DNA of 64,000 nt from DATLRC01 sp035534895. Lineage in GTDB: Bacteria; Patescibacteriota; Saccharimonadia; Saccharimonadales; UBA4665. A program made the translations under genes and the position numbers. The notes below the pieces were generated by a model that saw only the letters and a program-made list of their open reading frames with translations, did no database searches and was not told where the DNA came from. Below are positions 50,656 to 57,500 of the stretch, in pieces. The stretch spans positions 42,221 to 106,220 of the forward strand of contig DATLRC010000006.1 of NCBI GenBank assembly GCA_035534895.1, written 5' to 3'. Position 1 is the first letter of the stretch. Each line of letters opens with the position of its first letter.

Positions 50656-51813
50656 CTATTGGCCGTGTTCTTCTATGGCTTCTAGAAGTGAGTTCTCAAG
50701 ATCGCTTTTCTTTTTCAGCTTTGTGGCAGTTGCCTTTGCCGGTTTATCTTGGGGCGCAGGGGTTGATGGTTGAACACGATCGGCTTCAATATCCAGTTCA
50801 TAGCCGGTTAATTTACTTGCCAGGCGTACATTTTGGCCGCTTTTGCCGATAGCGATGCTCAATTGGTCTTCTGGCACTAATACCTTAGCCTTCTTGTTGG
50901 CTTGATCGACATTAACTTTAGTGACTTTTGTTGGGCTGAGAGCGTTAGTAATGTACTGCATAGGATCTTCGTGCCAAACTATAATATCTATCTTTTCCTG
51001 ATCACCGACTTCACTCATTACGGCATTAACTCTTGTGCCATGGCCGCCAACAAAGGTGCCAACTGGGTCAACTCCTTGAACATTACTCCAAACGGCAATT
51101 TTACTCCGTACACCGGCCTCACGGGCAATGCCTTTGATCTCAACTGCATTGCTTTCCATTTCTGGTACTTCGCCCCTAAAAAGCCATTCAATAAATTGTG
51201 TATTACCCCGACTGACAATAAGTTGCGGGCCACGAAAACCACGCTCAACATCTTTTAGGAAAACCTTCAGGCGTTGTCCGGGATAGTAGCGTTCACCCTG
51301 TATTTGTTCGCTCCTAGGCATAATCCCTTGAGCTCGTCCTAGGTCGATACGCACAATATTCCCTTCAACCCGAGCGACAACGGCATTGATAACTGTGCCA
51401 ATCTTATCTTCAAACTCATCCATAACTATCTCCCGTTCGGCTTCACGCAGTCTCTGCAAGATAACTTGTTTGGCGGTCTGAGCAGCTACTCGGCCAAAAG
51501 ATTCAACTTTTTGATGAATTTCTATTGTTTCGCCTAACTTGATATTTTTACGTCTGACTTGGGCTTCACTCAAACTGATCTGGATTGTTGGATCTTCGAC
51601 ATGATCTACAACCTCCTTGGTGACATAGGCATCTACTTCGCCAGTATTTAAATTCATAGTTACTCTTATTTCCTGCTCACGATCTCCATAATCGCGGCGA
51701 TAAGCAGCAGCTAAGGCTTGCTCAACGACTTCTTGAACAGTTGCCTCTGGCAAGTTCTTCTCCTCAGCTATTGTCCGAATAGCAACTCCTAATTGTTTAA
51801 AGTCTAGCTCCAT
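50656..51813 (-). CDS. nusA: Transcription elongation/termination factor NusA
   Basis: RNA polymerase accessory factor for pausing, termination and antitermination. The N-terminal domain contains IRTIAEEKNLPEATVQEVVEQAL; an S1 domain (IGTVINAVVARVEGNIVRIDLG) spans about 130-200, followed by two KH domains (RGPQLIVSRGNTQFIEWLF and LSIAIGKSGQNVRLASKL). There is no acidic C-terminal repeat of the E. coli type. The length of 385 is normal for non-proteobacterial NusA. An AAAGGA Shine-Dalgarno is 8 nt before the ATG. It is alone, without rimP or infB nearby, and behind an attenuator-like leader. Confidence 0.97.
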   Translation of the reverse strand: MELDFKQLGVAIRTIAEEKNLPEATVQEVVEQALAAAYRRDYGDREQEIRVTMNLNTGEVDAYVTKEVVDHVEDPTIQISLSEAQVRRKNIKLGETIEIHQKVESFGRVAAQTAKQVILQRLREAEREIVMDEFEDKIGTVINAVVARVEGNIVRIDLGRAQGIMPRSEQIQGERYYPGQRLKVFLKDVERGFRGPQLIVSRGNTQFIEWLFRGEVPEMESNAVEIKGIAREAGVRSKIAVWSNVQGVDPVGTFVGGHGTRVNAVMSEVGDQEKIDIIVWHEDPMQYITNALSPTKVTKVNVDQANKKAKVLVPEDQLSIAIGKSGQNVRLASKLTGYELDIEADRVQPSTPAPQDKPAKATATKLKKKSDLENSLLEAIEEHGQ

Positions 51814-51874
51814 CTTATGATCCTTTCTGTTAATCCTGATTATGTTTAGGTTTCAAAAAGAGCGGTCTTTTACG

Positions 51875-51900
51875 AAAAAATCCGACCTTCTACGGCCGGA
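51875..51900 (-). terminator. Intrinsic terminator in the nusA leader (attenuator candidate)
   Basis: On the minus strand TCCGGCC and GGTCGGA form a 7-bp stem with one G-U pair and a six-base loop (GTAGAA), followed directly by six T. It lies between the predicted nusA promoter and the nusA start, so it would attenuate nusA transcription. It could equally end transcription arriving from the accessory genes upstream. Confidence 0.8.
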
Positions 51901-51922
51901 CTCGAACAATTCAACAATTCGT

Positions 51923-51951
51923 AGTTTAGTCTTATTTATGTTTGGTGTCAA
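51923..51951 (-). promoter_or_regulatory. nusA promoter
   Basis: On the minus strand a perfect TTGACA (51951..51946) and TAAACT (51928..51923) are 17 nt apart. The expected start at about 51916 gives a leader of about 100 nt that runs through the intrinsic terminator at 51875-51900 before the nusA ATG. Confidence 0.75.
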
Positions 51952-51969
51952 CAACTTTGCACTTACGCA

Positions 51970-52165
51970 CTACATCGTGGACACCTGCTGTCGTAGAATG
52001 GTTAGTTCGAGTGTAGCACAGTATTCGCTTGGTGTTAGATAATTTAAGGCTTGGTGTGGCCGATAGAAACGGTAGTCATTTAGCCAGAGAGTAATTTGTT
52101 TGCCTCTTTCCTCTAAGGTCATACCTCGTCGATCTTCACCAAGACATTCCTGCTGTAGTTTACTA
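51970..52165 (-). pseudogene. Transposase/integrase C-terminal remnant (IS3/IS481 type)
   Basis: The minus-strand frame reads LQQECLG ... RGKQITLWLNDYRFYRPHQALNYLTPSEY, the end of a DDE integrase core of IS3/IS481-type transposases (catalytic Glu region then the RPHQALxxLTPxEY signature). Only this last part exists: the N-terminal helix-turn-helix and the first two catalytic Asp residues are missing. Upstream of about 52165 the same open frame is only the antisense of another transposase fragment. It is a truncated, inactive remnant. Confidence 0.75.
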
Positions 52166-52425
52166 TGCTTTACGATCCAGCAGCGGTCATTGATGGTCGA
52201 CGGGGCGTACGGGAAATGCTTGAACGCAAAGGCATTCCTGTCCAACATTGTCAGTTCCGCCAACTCCAAACCAAAACCCAGTGCTTAACCAAAAGGCCGA
52301 ATCTGGCACCCACAAAGAGCTGAGAGAAATAGCTTTCAGTCTAGCCAGAACAACCGAACGGGGCCTAACAGCAGCTCTGGATTTATGGTATGAGCAATAC
52401 GGTGATTGGCTCAAAGAACGCGAAG
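52165..52425 (+). pseudogene. Second, frameshifted transposase fragment
   Basis: On the plus strand one frame (from the ATG at 52165 to the TGA at 52321) reads DPAAVIDGRRGVREMLERKGIPVQHCQFRQ... and the next frame continues with KELREIAFSLARTTERGLTAALDLWYEQYGDWLKERE up to 52425. Joined by a one-base shift near 52290-52300 they look like the middle of a DDE transposase; the family is uncertain. Both ends are missing. After 52425 the sequence changes to the 41-bp repeat described separately. Confidence 0.6.
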
Positions 52426-52466
52426 TCGCTATAAATTACAGGCTTGACCAGTTAGAAGGCTAAATG
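52426..52466. repeat. Partial copy (41 bp) of the 110-bp repeat
   Basis: The 41 bases from TCGCTATAAA to GGCTAAATG are identical to part of the repeats at 53170-53279 and 53889-53998. Here the copy is cut on both sides: on the left it abuts the plus-strand transposase fragment, on the right unrelated sequence. It marks a breakpoint and suggests that a third repeat unit once existed. Confidence 0.9.
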
Positions 52467-52523
52467 TGTGTCGTCGTACGGATGACAAGTAAGAAGAGTT
52501 GCCCATGAGAAGCTATTTTGATT

Positions 52524-53189
52524 TCACAACTGAACTGATTGTACGGGACCATCTTCGGCAGCCTCATTCACTGGATAATATTGCCAGCTGGTGGGGGTGT
52601 CGCAGCTAATTATAAAGGTCGTTGACGGCTTGGTGTTTATGTGTGGATTCTCATTAATAAGCACTGGGCTACTATCAAAATAACAAGTTAGGTTTTGATT
52701 AGTAATGTCAAAAGCTTGATTCATATTGGTGCTTTGCTCGACATTCCAAGGACCAAATACATTATTTTGGGCCAGAAAGTTAGCTAAGTTGTCGCTGGAC
52801 TGACTGATAGTGTCATTAGTAGCCGGGTATTCGGTGATTACAAGACTAATTCCGCAGTGTAGGCGTCCTATGTCTAAGTCACTCATTTGGTTCTGATGAT
52901 TGCAGAAAGTAGTCCGTTTAGATGCAAAAGGACTACCCAGAACTTGTCCTATGTGCTGTTGGATATAACTAATTCGCTCTGATGCCCAATTAAGGTGTCC
53001 TTGTTCTTGAAGGAAGGTTGAGAGACGGGTAATAAATATAATGGTAACTACTCCGAAGATGACGATTAACAATCGCCACCTGGTAGTCTTACTCAAGTTC
53101 TTAAGCCATTTGGGTGGAGTGAAGATTGTTACTGGCAGGTTAGACTGCTTAGTGGTTCTCGATTTAGGTTTAGTGTTTTTTGCTTTCAT
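52524..53189 (-). CDS. Membrane-anchored paralog B, unknown function
   Basis: 221 residues. A basic, Lys/Thr-rich cytoplasmic tail (about 35 residues) is followed by one membrane helix (about 38-58) and an external domain with four to five cysteines. It shares with its neighbour the first seven residues MKAKNTK, the motif HLNWAxxRIxYxQxH just after the helix, an NVFGxxN/V segment and a QxYP near the C-terminus; the rest is strongly diverged. No catalytic motif is evident. An AAGGA site precedes the ATG. It is the third gene of a secreted-protein group starting at the SGNH hydrolase. Confidence 0.65.
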   Translation of the reverse strand: MKAKNTKPKSRTTKQSNLPVTIFTPPKWLKNLSKTTRWRLLIVIFGVVTIIFITRLSTFLQEQGHLNWASERISYIQQHIGQVLGSPFASKRTTFCNHQNQMSDLDIGRLHCGISLVITEYPATNDTISQSSDNLANFLAQNNVFGPWNVEQSTNMNQAFDITNQNLTCYFDSSPVLINENPHINTKPSTTFIISCDTPTSWQYYPVNEAAEDGPVQSVQL

Positions 53190-53279
53190 GGTTTTTCCTT
53201 ATCTCTTAGTTAAATTAACTTCGCTATAAATTACAGGCTTGACCAGTTAGAAGGCTAAATGGTTGAGTTGTTCTTGTTT
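53170..53279. repeat. 110-bp perfect direct repeat, copy 1
   Basis: Covers the first seven codons of paralog B, its Shine-Dalgarno region and the whole upstream gap. Base-for-base comparison with 53889-53998 shows no difference over 110 bp (offset 719). The right part of the repeat corresponds to the 3' end of the SGNH gene, here without the gene. Confidence 0.95.
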
Positions 53280-53290
53280 AATGACTTGTG

Positions 53291-53908
53291 CTATTTTAAT
53301 GGATAAAACTGATGATTGACTAGAGTGCGGCAGGTTAAATTAAATGATATGGATGAATTTTGATCACTGGCCATAACGGCTGTCGGGGTTGAATTGTTCG
53401 GTTCGGTAATATTAAGACTGCACCATGTGTTTTTATCTGGAAACGGGTAATCGTTAATCGGATCAATTGCTACGTTGCCAAATACGTTACTACTTGCCAG
53501 TAAGGAACCTAACTTCTGTGTGAAGTTTATACCTTTAATCCTCGCTGGAATTGACCAACTAAGCTCCTGGTTACAAAATAAGGGGCCATTATTGCCGAAT
53601 TCCGCATTCTGAAACTCACAGTCTTTCGTCACAGTAGAGTTGACTTGGACTCCCAGGCTTTGGTACAGATGGTTCTGTACATAGGCAATACGTTGATATG
53701 CCCAATTTAAGTGAGCTTGGTCGTTTGATATGCCTAGACTATGCGCAGCCACAAAACCGACAATTACTGCTAACATAATGATTAAGAATTTAAGCTTCGT
53801 CGGTTTGTTGCTGAATTTTTTGTACCAACCCGGTGTAGAAAAAGTTATATTGGGTTGTGTAAAACGTTGGCTGCGAATAGGATTATGCTTAGTGTTTTTT
53901 GCTTTCAT
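53291..53908 (-). CDS. Membrane-anchored paralog A, unknown function
   Basis: 205 residues. A basic N-terminal tail, one membrane helix (about 39-58) and an external domain with cysteines near 97, 112, 162 and 195, probably two disulfides. It shows the same MKAKNTK start, HLNWAYQRIAYVQNH motif and C-terminal QFYP as the adjacent paralog B, but otherwise little identity. An AAGGA site lies 6 nt before the ATG, inside the 110-bp repeat. No recognised family. It is downstream of the SGNH hydrolase gene by 34 nt, so probably co-transcribed. Confidence 0.65.
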   Translation of the reverse strand: MKAKNTKHNPIRSQRFTQPNITFSTPGWYKKFSNKPTKLKFLIIMLAVIVGFVAAHSLGISNDQAHLNWAYQRIAYVQNHLYQSLGVQVNSTVTKDCEFQNAEFGNNGPLFCNQELSWSIPARIKGINFTQKLGSLLASSNVFGNVAIDPINDYPFPDKNTWCSLNITEPNNSTPTAVMASDQNSSISFNLTCRTLVNHQFYPLK

Positions 53909-53998
53909 GGTTTTTCCTTATCTCTTAGTTAAATTAACTTCGCTATAAATTACAGGCTTGACCAGTTAGAAGGCTAAATGGTTGAGTTGTTCTTGTTT
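53889..53998. repeat. 110-bp perfect direct repeat, copy 2
   Basis: Covers the first seven codons of paralog A, the gap to the SGNH gene, and the last 18 codons of the SGNH gene including its stop at 53943. It is identical to copy 1. Because this copy includes a gene end that copy 1 carries only as a non-coding scar, it is likely the parental one and the duplication unit was [SGNH 3' end - gap - paralog]. Confidence 0.95.
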
Positions 53999-56900
53999 GG
54001 CTAGCTTTTACAACACTAAGGTCAGAGGGAATAACGGCAATACAGGTAGTATTTTTTGAGAATAGTACCTCCGGTTCAACTTGTCGCAATTGATCTGTAG
54101 TCATCGTGTCTAATGAGTTTTGTGTGAGTTGGCCATTACTGGCAATAATCTGGTTAGTACTAGAATCAACTAACACTAGTGAGCTATACAAACCAGTATT
54201 ACTAGAGTTTGTTATGCCGATTACCGACCAGCCGACATCTGACGGAAAGTAACTAGAGATACCTAATATATTTGCGGCAGTTGTAGCCGTAGCTGCGGCT
54301 GTAGTATCTCCCGATGAATGCCAGTCAGAGATGCCTAATATTGCTTCAGCTGCAACATTGTTTCTTTCTATATAAATGAGTGTAGGATCTTCTCCATTCA
54401 GGGCATTCCCGTTACGGGCTCTATATAGCGGTTGTTGATTATCTGGATAACCGTCGTTGTCAACGTCAGCAGAGGAAGGCTGGCTACGACATGTGTCGGT
54501 ATTTGTACCGTAATTTTTCATACTATAGATTCCGGATGAAGAAGTTATTGGGGCAAGTTGGACTGGTGTTAAGGCTACACAGCCATTATCTGGGGTCCTC
54601 GTTGATAATATTGGCACATATCTGTCATATATATTAGCGGCGTTGTAGCCAACATCGTTAATTTTAAAATTAGCGATTGATGAAGTGGCGTCATCCGACA
54701 ATATAGTGTGAGCAATAGTAACCCAAAGGACATTATTGGGATTGTAATCATTAACACCGATACTGTTAGCGATATTGCTATTCCGGTCGATATAGATTAG
54801 ATTAGGGTCTTCACCTTGAGCACTGTTCCCGTTCCTAGCCCGATATAGAGGCGCTATACCTATGTAAGCATCGCATGCGTCATCAATACCGTTTTGGTTA
54901 GTATCAACACCAGAAAAAGGAAAATACTCACACGGATCGGAGCTATTTGGTATGCCATCTCCGTTATAATCAGTTGAGCTGTATTCAACATAGGCTGTGT
55001 CAAACAAATCAATATTGTCATTGGATAAGTCTTGGCCCGTAATGTCAATCATGTGTACCCCAGCCGTAACAGTATCTGGTATAGTTGTTGAGATAGTGAG
55101 ATTGCCATTAGCGTCAGACATGTAAGTTCCAAGACTGACAGGGGTAGAGTGAAGCATAACAGCATATGGAGAATTAGGCTTTAGCCCATAGTCTAAACCA
55201 TTGACTTGATAGTTGAATGCTTGCCCCCTGATCAGGATATTGTTAATAAAATTATTGGATCCGTTCTGAAGTGGCTCGGTACTGGTTATTGGTACTGAGC
55301 CGTGAGGTGCGTTTAACATTGCGCTCAGTTGTGGATCGCTATCACTGGCTGTCGGCTGTAGAATATTGGGATTAGGGCCCGGCAAGCTAGTTGGAAGGGT
55401 GAATTGACCAGTAGTATTCATAATGTTTTTGGCCATTAATTGCTGGCCAAGAAGATTTGGGTGATAACTCTCTTGAGATATTGGCTGGTTATCCCTGATA
55501 ATTGTCAACCCATTGACTGCAACATCGGCACTATTGGTTTCGCATAACCTATGGCCATCAAGAGCGTTTTCGGTATCTACATATGTAGCACCTGCTCTTT
55601 GTGCCGCTTGATCAATAACATAATTTAAATATGAAATTAGGGCTTGCGAAAAGCCTATTTCTCCGCCATTTAGATGAACATTGAGCGCACAGTTTCCATT
55701 CGATGCAACAATCTGCGGATAGCCAATAACGTATAGCCGCGAGCCAGGCCCAGCAGAATTAAGGAGTGTTTTGTACATTTCTTTCCAGATCGTGAACTTA
55801 GAGTTGATCAAATTAACTAGGTTAAGTCTCTCTTCGTAGGTCGAGTAGCAAGTGTCGTTACCGAATACACAACGAACAACTATTTTTTTAAATCCGATGT
55901 CATTGCCACCCATAGTGATTGTCGTAATTCCTGGCATTGTCTCCTGAACATGACGAATCTGAGCTTCAAACCCAGGTAACCAATTCCCAGATAGATTATT
56001 TGGTGGTAGTTTGGGGTATTGAGTATCATTCATGACATAATCCGTTACCGCACCAGAACATGCGATAGTTTGCATCGTGTTGGCTGAATAGCTCAAGTCT
56101 TGACTGATAAGATCTGGGTAAGACTCAAGTGACGCGTGACACATATTGTAGTTTGGTTCGTTAGTACCCCTTAAGTAATTGCCAGCACCTTCGCCAGATG
56201 AATATGAATCACCCAGGGCCAGATACTGTAAGCTACCAGTGGTTTGGCCTGGAGCAAGTATATTGTATTGAGCAATGGTATTTGCTCCGTTTTTAACTCC
56301 ATAGGCTTTAATATTCATTAAGTTATCGTCGGCAAAACGGATTCTCTGAAATCCTGCATAGCCTGGTACAGCATTTGCTACATAAGAGTTAATGTCTCTA
56401 GACTGACAGCTCACAGGCGTAGTTATATGGTCGGGAGGGGTGCCACAGGTTGACAAATCATAAACAGATAAAGGTGTGGTGAGGCCATTGGCATGTACTG
56501 CTGCATATCGTCCGTCATCAGAAATGGCTGTTGCGGTATCACTGAGTCCAGTATTGGGAGCAAACGGTACAATCTCAAGGGTCTGAAGGTTTATTCTTAA
56601 TATAGCTTGGGTTGCCATCACTACCATCCACTGACCATTTGCAGAGTAAGAAATAGTATTGGGATCAATATAAAAATTGCTGCCACTCTTGTCTGATAAT
56701 ATGGTGGCGTCGGGGTTCGGTGCAAGTGAGTATGTCTGGGGACTACTACTCGAGGTTGGTTGTAGGTATTGATAAAGATTAGGGTAGAGCACTAGCCTGT
56801 TATCTGGGGTGATAAAAAATCCTTCATTGGTTTGCGATATCCCGGCGAATGAAGCACTGTTGTTGCCCGTAATGGTGCCGGCATATGTAGCATTATTTGG

Positions 56901-57212
56901 AAAATACATATTGCCGCTATTATTAATGCCTATGTAACCGGCTTGAGTAACTACCATACATGCAGTTTGAATAGTGGTAGAGGTTGTGTAAAAGCTCATG
57001 TTAATACAGTCACGATTATCTACTATCTCGGGGTTGTAGCTGTTGGGCGGATAGTTAAACGCAAAGCTCACTGCTGGAGCAAGAGAAGTATCTAGCCAAT
57101 TACCAGTTGTGTTAGTGGCACCTACTGAATCTTGGTGGAGAATAGCTATTGTTACTATAAGCAGAGAGAAAGCACAGACTAAGTTTATTACACGTAATGT
57201 GTTGTTTTTTAT
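53943..57212 (-). CDS. Large secreted SGNH/GDSL hydrolase with calcium-binding-type repeats
   Basis: The frame from the first canonical start (GTG, 57071) codes for 1042 residues, but 47 codons upstream to 57212 encode a clear signal peptide (a basic start, then INLVCAFSLLIVTIAIL, and a cleavage site after VGA). I extend it there; the start codon would be ATA behind an AAGGA site. Numbering from 57071: a beta-propeller-like region (about 50-280), an SGNH esterase domain with GDSYSSGEG (Ser289), GGND (390-391) and SYHPN (His537), then a thrombospondin-type-3-like Asp/Asn-rich segment (DYNGDGIPN, DTNQNGIDDACD) and two repeats beginning PLYRARNGN. Probably an extracellular esterase or surface adhesin. 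Confidence 0.8.
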   Translation of the reverse strand: MKNNTLRVINLVCAFSLLIVTIAILHQDSVGATNTTGNWLDTSLAPAVSFAFNYPPNSYNPEIVDNRDCINMSFYTTSTTIQTACMVVTQAGYIGINNSGNMYFPNNATYAGTITGNNSASFAGISQTNEGFFITPDNRLVLYPNLYQYLQPTSSSSPQTYSLAPNPDATILSDKSGSNFYIDPNTISYSANGQWMVVMATQAILRINLQTLEIVPFAPNTGLSDTATAISDDGRYAAVHANGLTTPLSVYDLSTCGTPPDHITTPVSCQSRDINSYVANAVPGYAGFQRIRFADDNLMNIKAYGVKNGANTIAQYNILAPGQTTGSLQYLALGDSYSSGEGAGNYLRGTNEPNYNMCHASLESYPDLISQDLSYSANTMQTIACSGAVTDYVMNDTQYPKLPPNNLSGNWLPGFEAQIRHVQETMPGITTITMGGNDIGFKKIVVRCVFGNDTCYSTYEERLNLVNLINSKFTIWKEMYKTLLNSAGPGSRLYVIGYPQIVASNGNCALNVHLNGGEIGFSQALISYLNYVIDQAAQRAGATYVDTENALDGHRLCETNSADVAVNGLTIIRDNQPISQESYHPNLLGQQLMAKNIMNTTGQFTLPTSLPGPNPNILQPTASDSDPQLSAMLNAPHGSVPITSTEPLQNGSNNFINNILIRGQAFNYQVNGLDYGLKPNSPYAVMLHSTPVSLGTYMSDANGNLTISTTIPDTVTAGVHMIDITGQDLSNDNIDLFDTAYVEYSSTDYNGDGIPNSSDPCEYFPFSGVDTNQNGIDDACDAYIGIAPLYRARNGNSAQGEDPNLIYIDRNSNIANSIGVNDYNPNNVLWVTIAHTILSDDATSSIANFKINDVGYNAANIYDRYVPILSTRTPDNGCVALTPVQLAPITSSSGIYSMKNYGTNTDTCRSQPSSADVDNDGYPDNQQPLYRARNGNALNGEDPTLIYIERNNVAAEAILGISDWHSSGDTTAAATATTAANILGISSYFPSDVGWSVIGITNSSNTGLYSSLVLVDSSTNQIIASNGQLTQNSLDTMTTDQLRQVEPEVLFSKNTTCIAVIPSDLSVVKASQTRTTQPFSLLTGQACNL

Positions 57213-57248
57213 GCGAATCCTTATTAAGAACCAGCTTTATTGTTTATT

Positions 57249-57276
57249 ATTATATGGAGCAATTTTGTGAAGTCAA
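57249..57276 (-). promoter_or_regulatory. Promoter of the SGNH hydrolase operon
   Basis: On the minus strand TTGACT (57276..57271) and a perfect TATAAT (57254..57249) are 16 nt apart. The transcript would begin near 57242 and give a leader of about 30 nt with AAGGA 5 nt before the ATA at 57212. This placement supports the N-terminal extension of the gene. The remaining gap to pepN (57277-57463) shows nothing else except one isolated TTATCCACA. Confidence 0.8.
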
Positions 57277-57463
57277 TTTTTTAGATTAAGGGTACCGTTT
57301 ACCACGGGCTTTAATCCTAATCCTTATCCACATCTTTTTGTTAATCAATAACACTCCTCTGCGATATATTGTAGAGTCTGAAAGCCTGACTAAAGTGCCT
57401 TAATGACAGGAGACCCGTCTGATCCTCTGGCCAAATAGCCACCTGATTTCCCCTAAACACTTT

Positions 57464-57491
57464 TTGTGGTTTTGGTGTCACACGTTACAAT
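57464..57491 (+). promoter_or_regulatory. pepN promoter
   Basis: TTGTGG (57464-57469) and TACAAT (57486-57491) are 16 nt apart. The -10 box ends 9 nt before the ATG and no Shine-Dalgarno is present, so transcription should start at or within a few bases of the initiation codon. Confidence 0.6.
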
Positions 57492-57500
57492 ATCTCCTAG

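Noticed and set aside
52166..52269. N-terminal part of the minus-strand open frame 51970-52269 as integrase
   Set aside because: It is the antisense of the plus-strand transposase fragment and does not resemble an integrase core.
52426..52463. The C-terminal 12 codons of the plus-strand open frame 52248-52463 as part of the transposase
   Set aside because: These bases belong to the 41-bp repeat copy, which also occurs in two non-transposase contexts; the frame is open there by chance.
57324..57332. TTATCCACA, a perfect DnaA-box 9-mer between the SGNH gene and pepN
   Set aside because: It is single, with no cluster of boxes, no dnaA or dnaN nearby and no AT-rich unwinding element; an origin is not supported.
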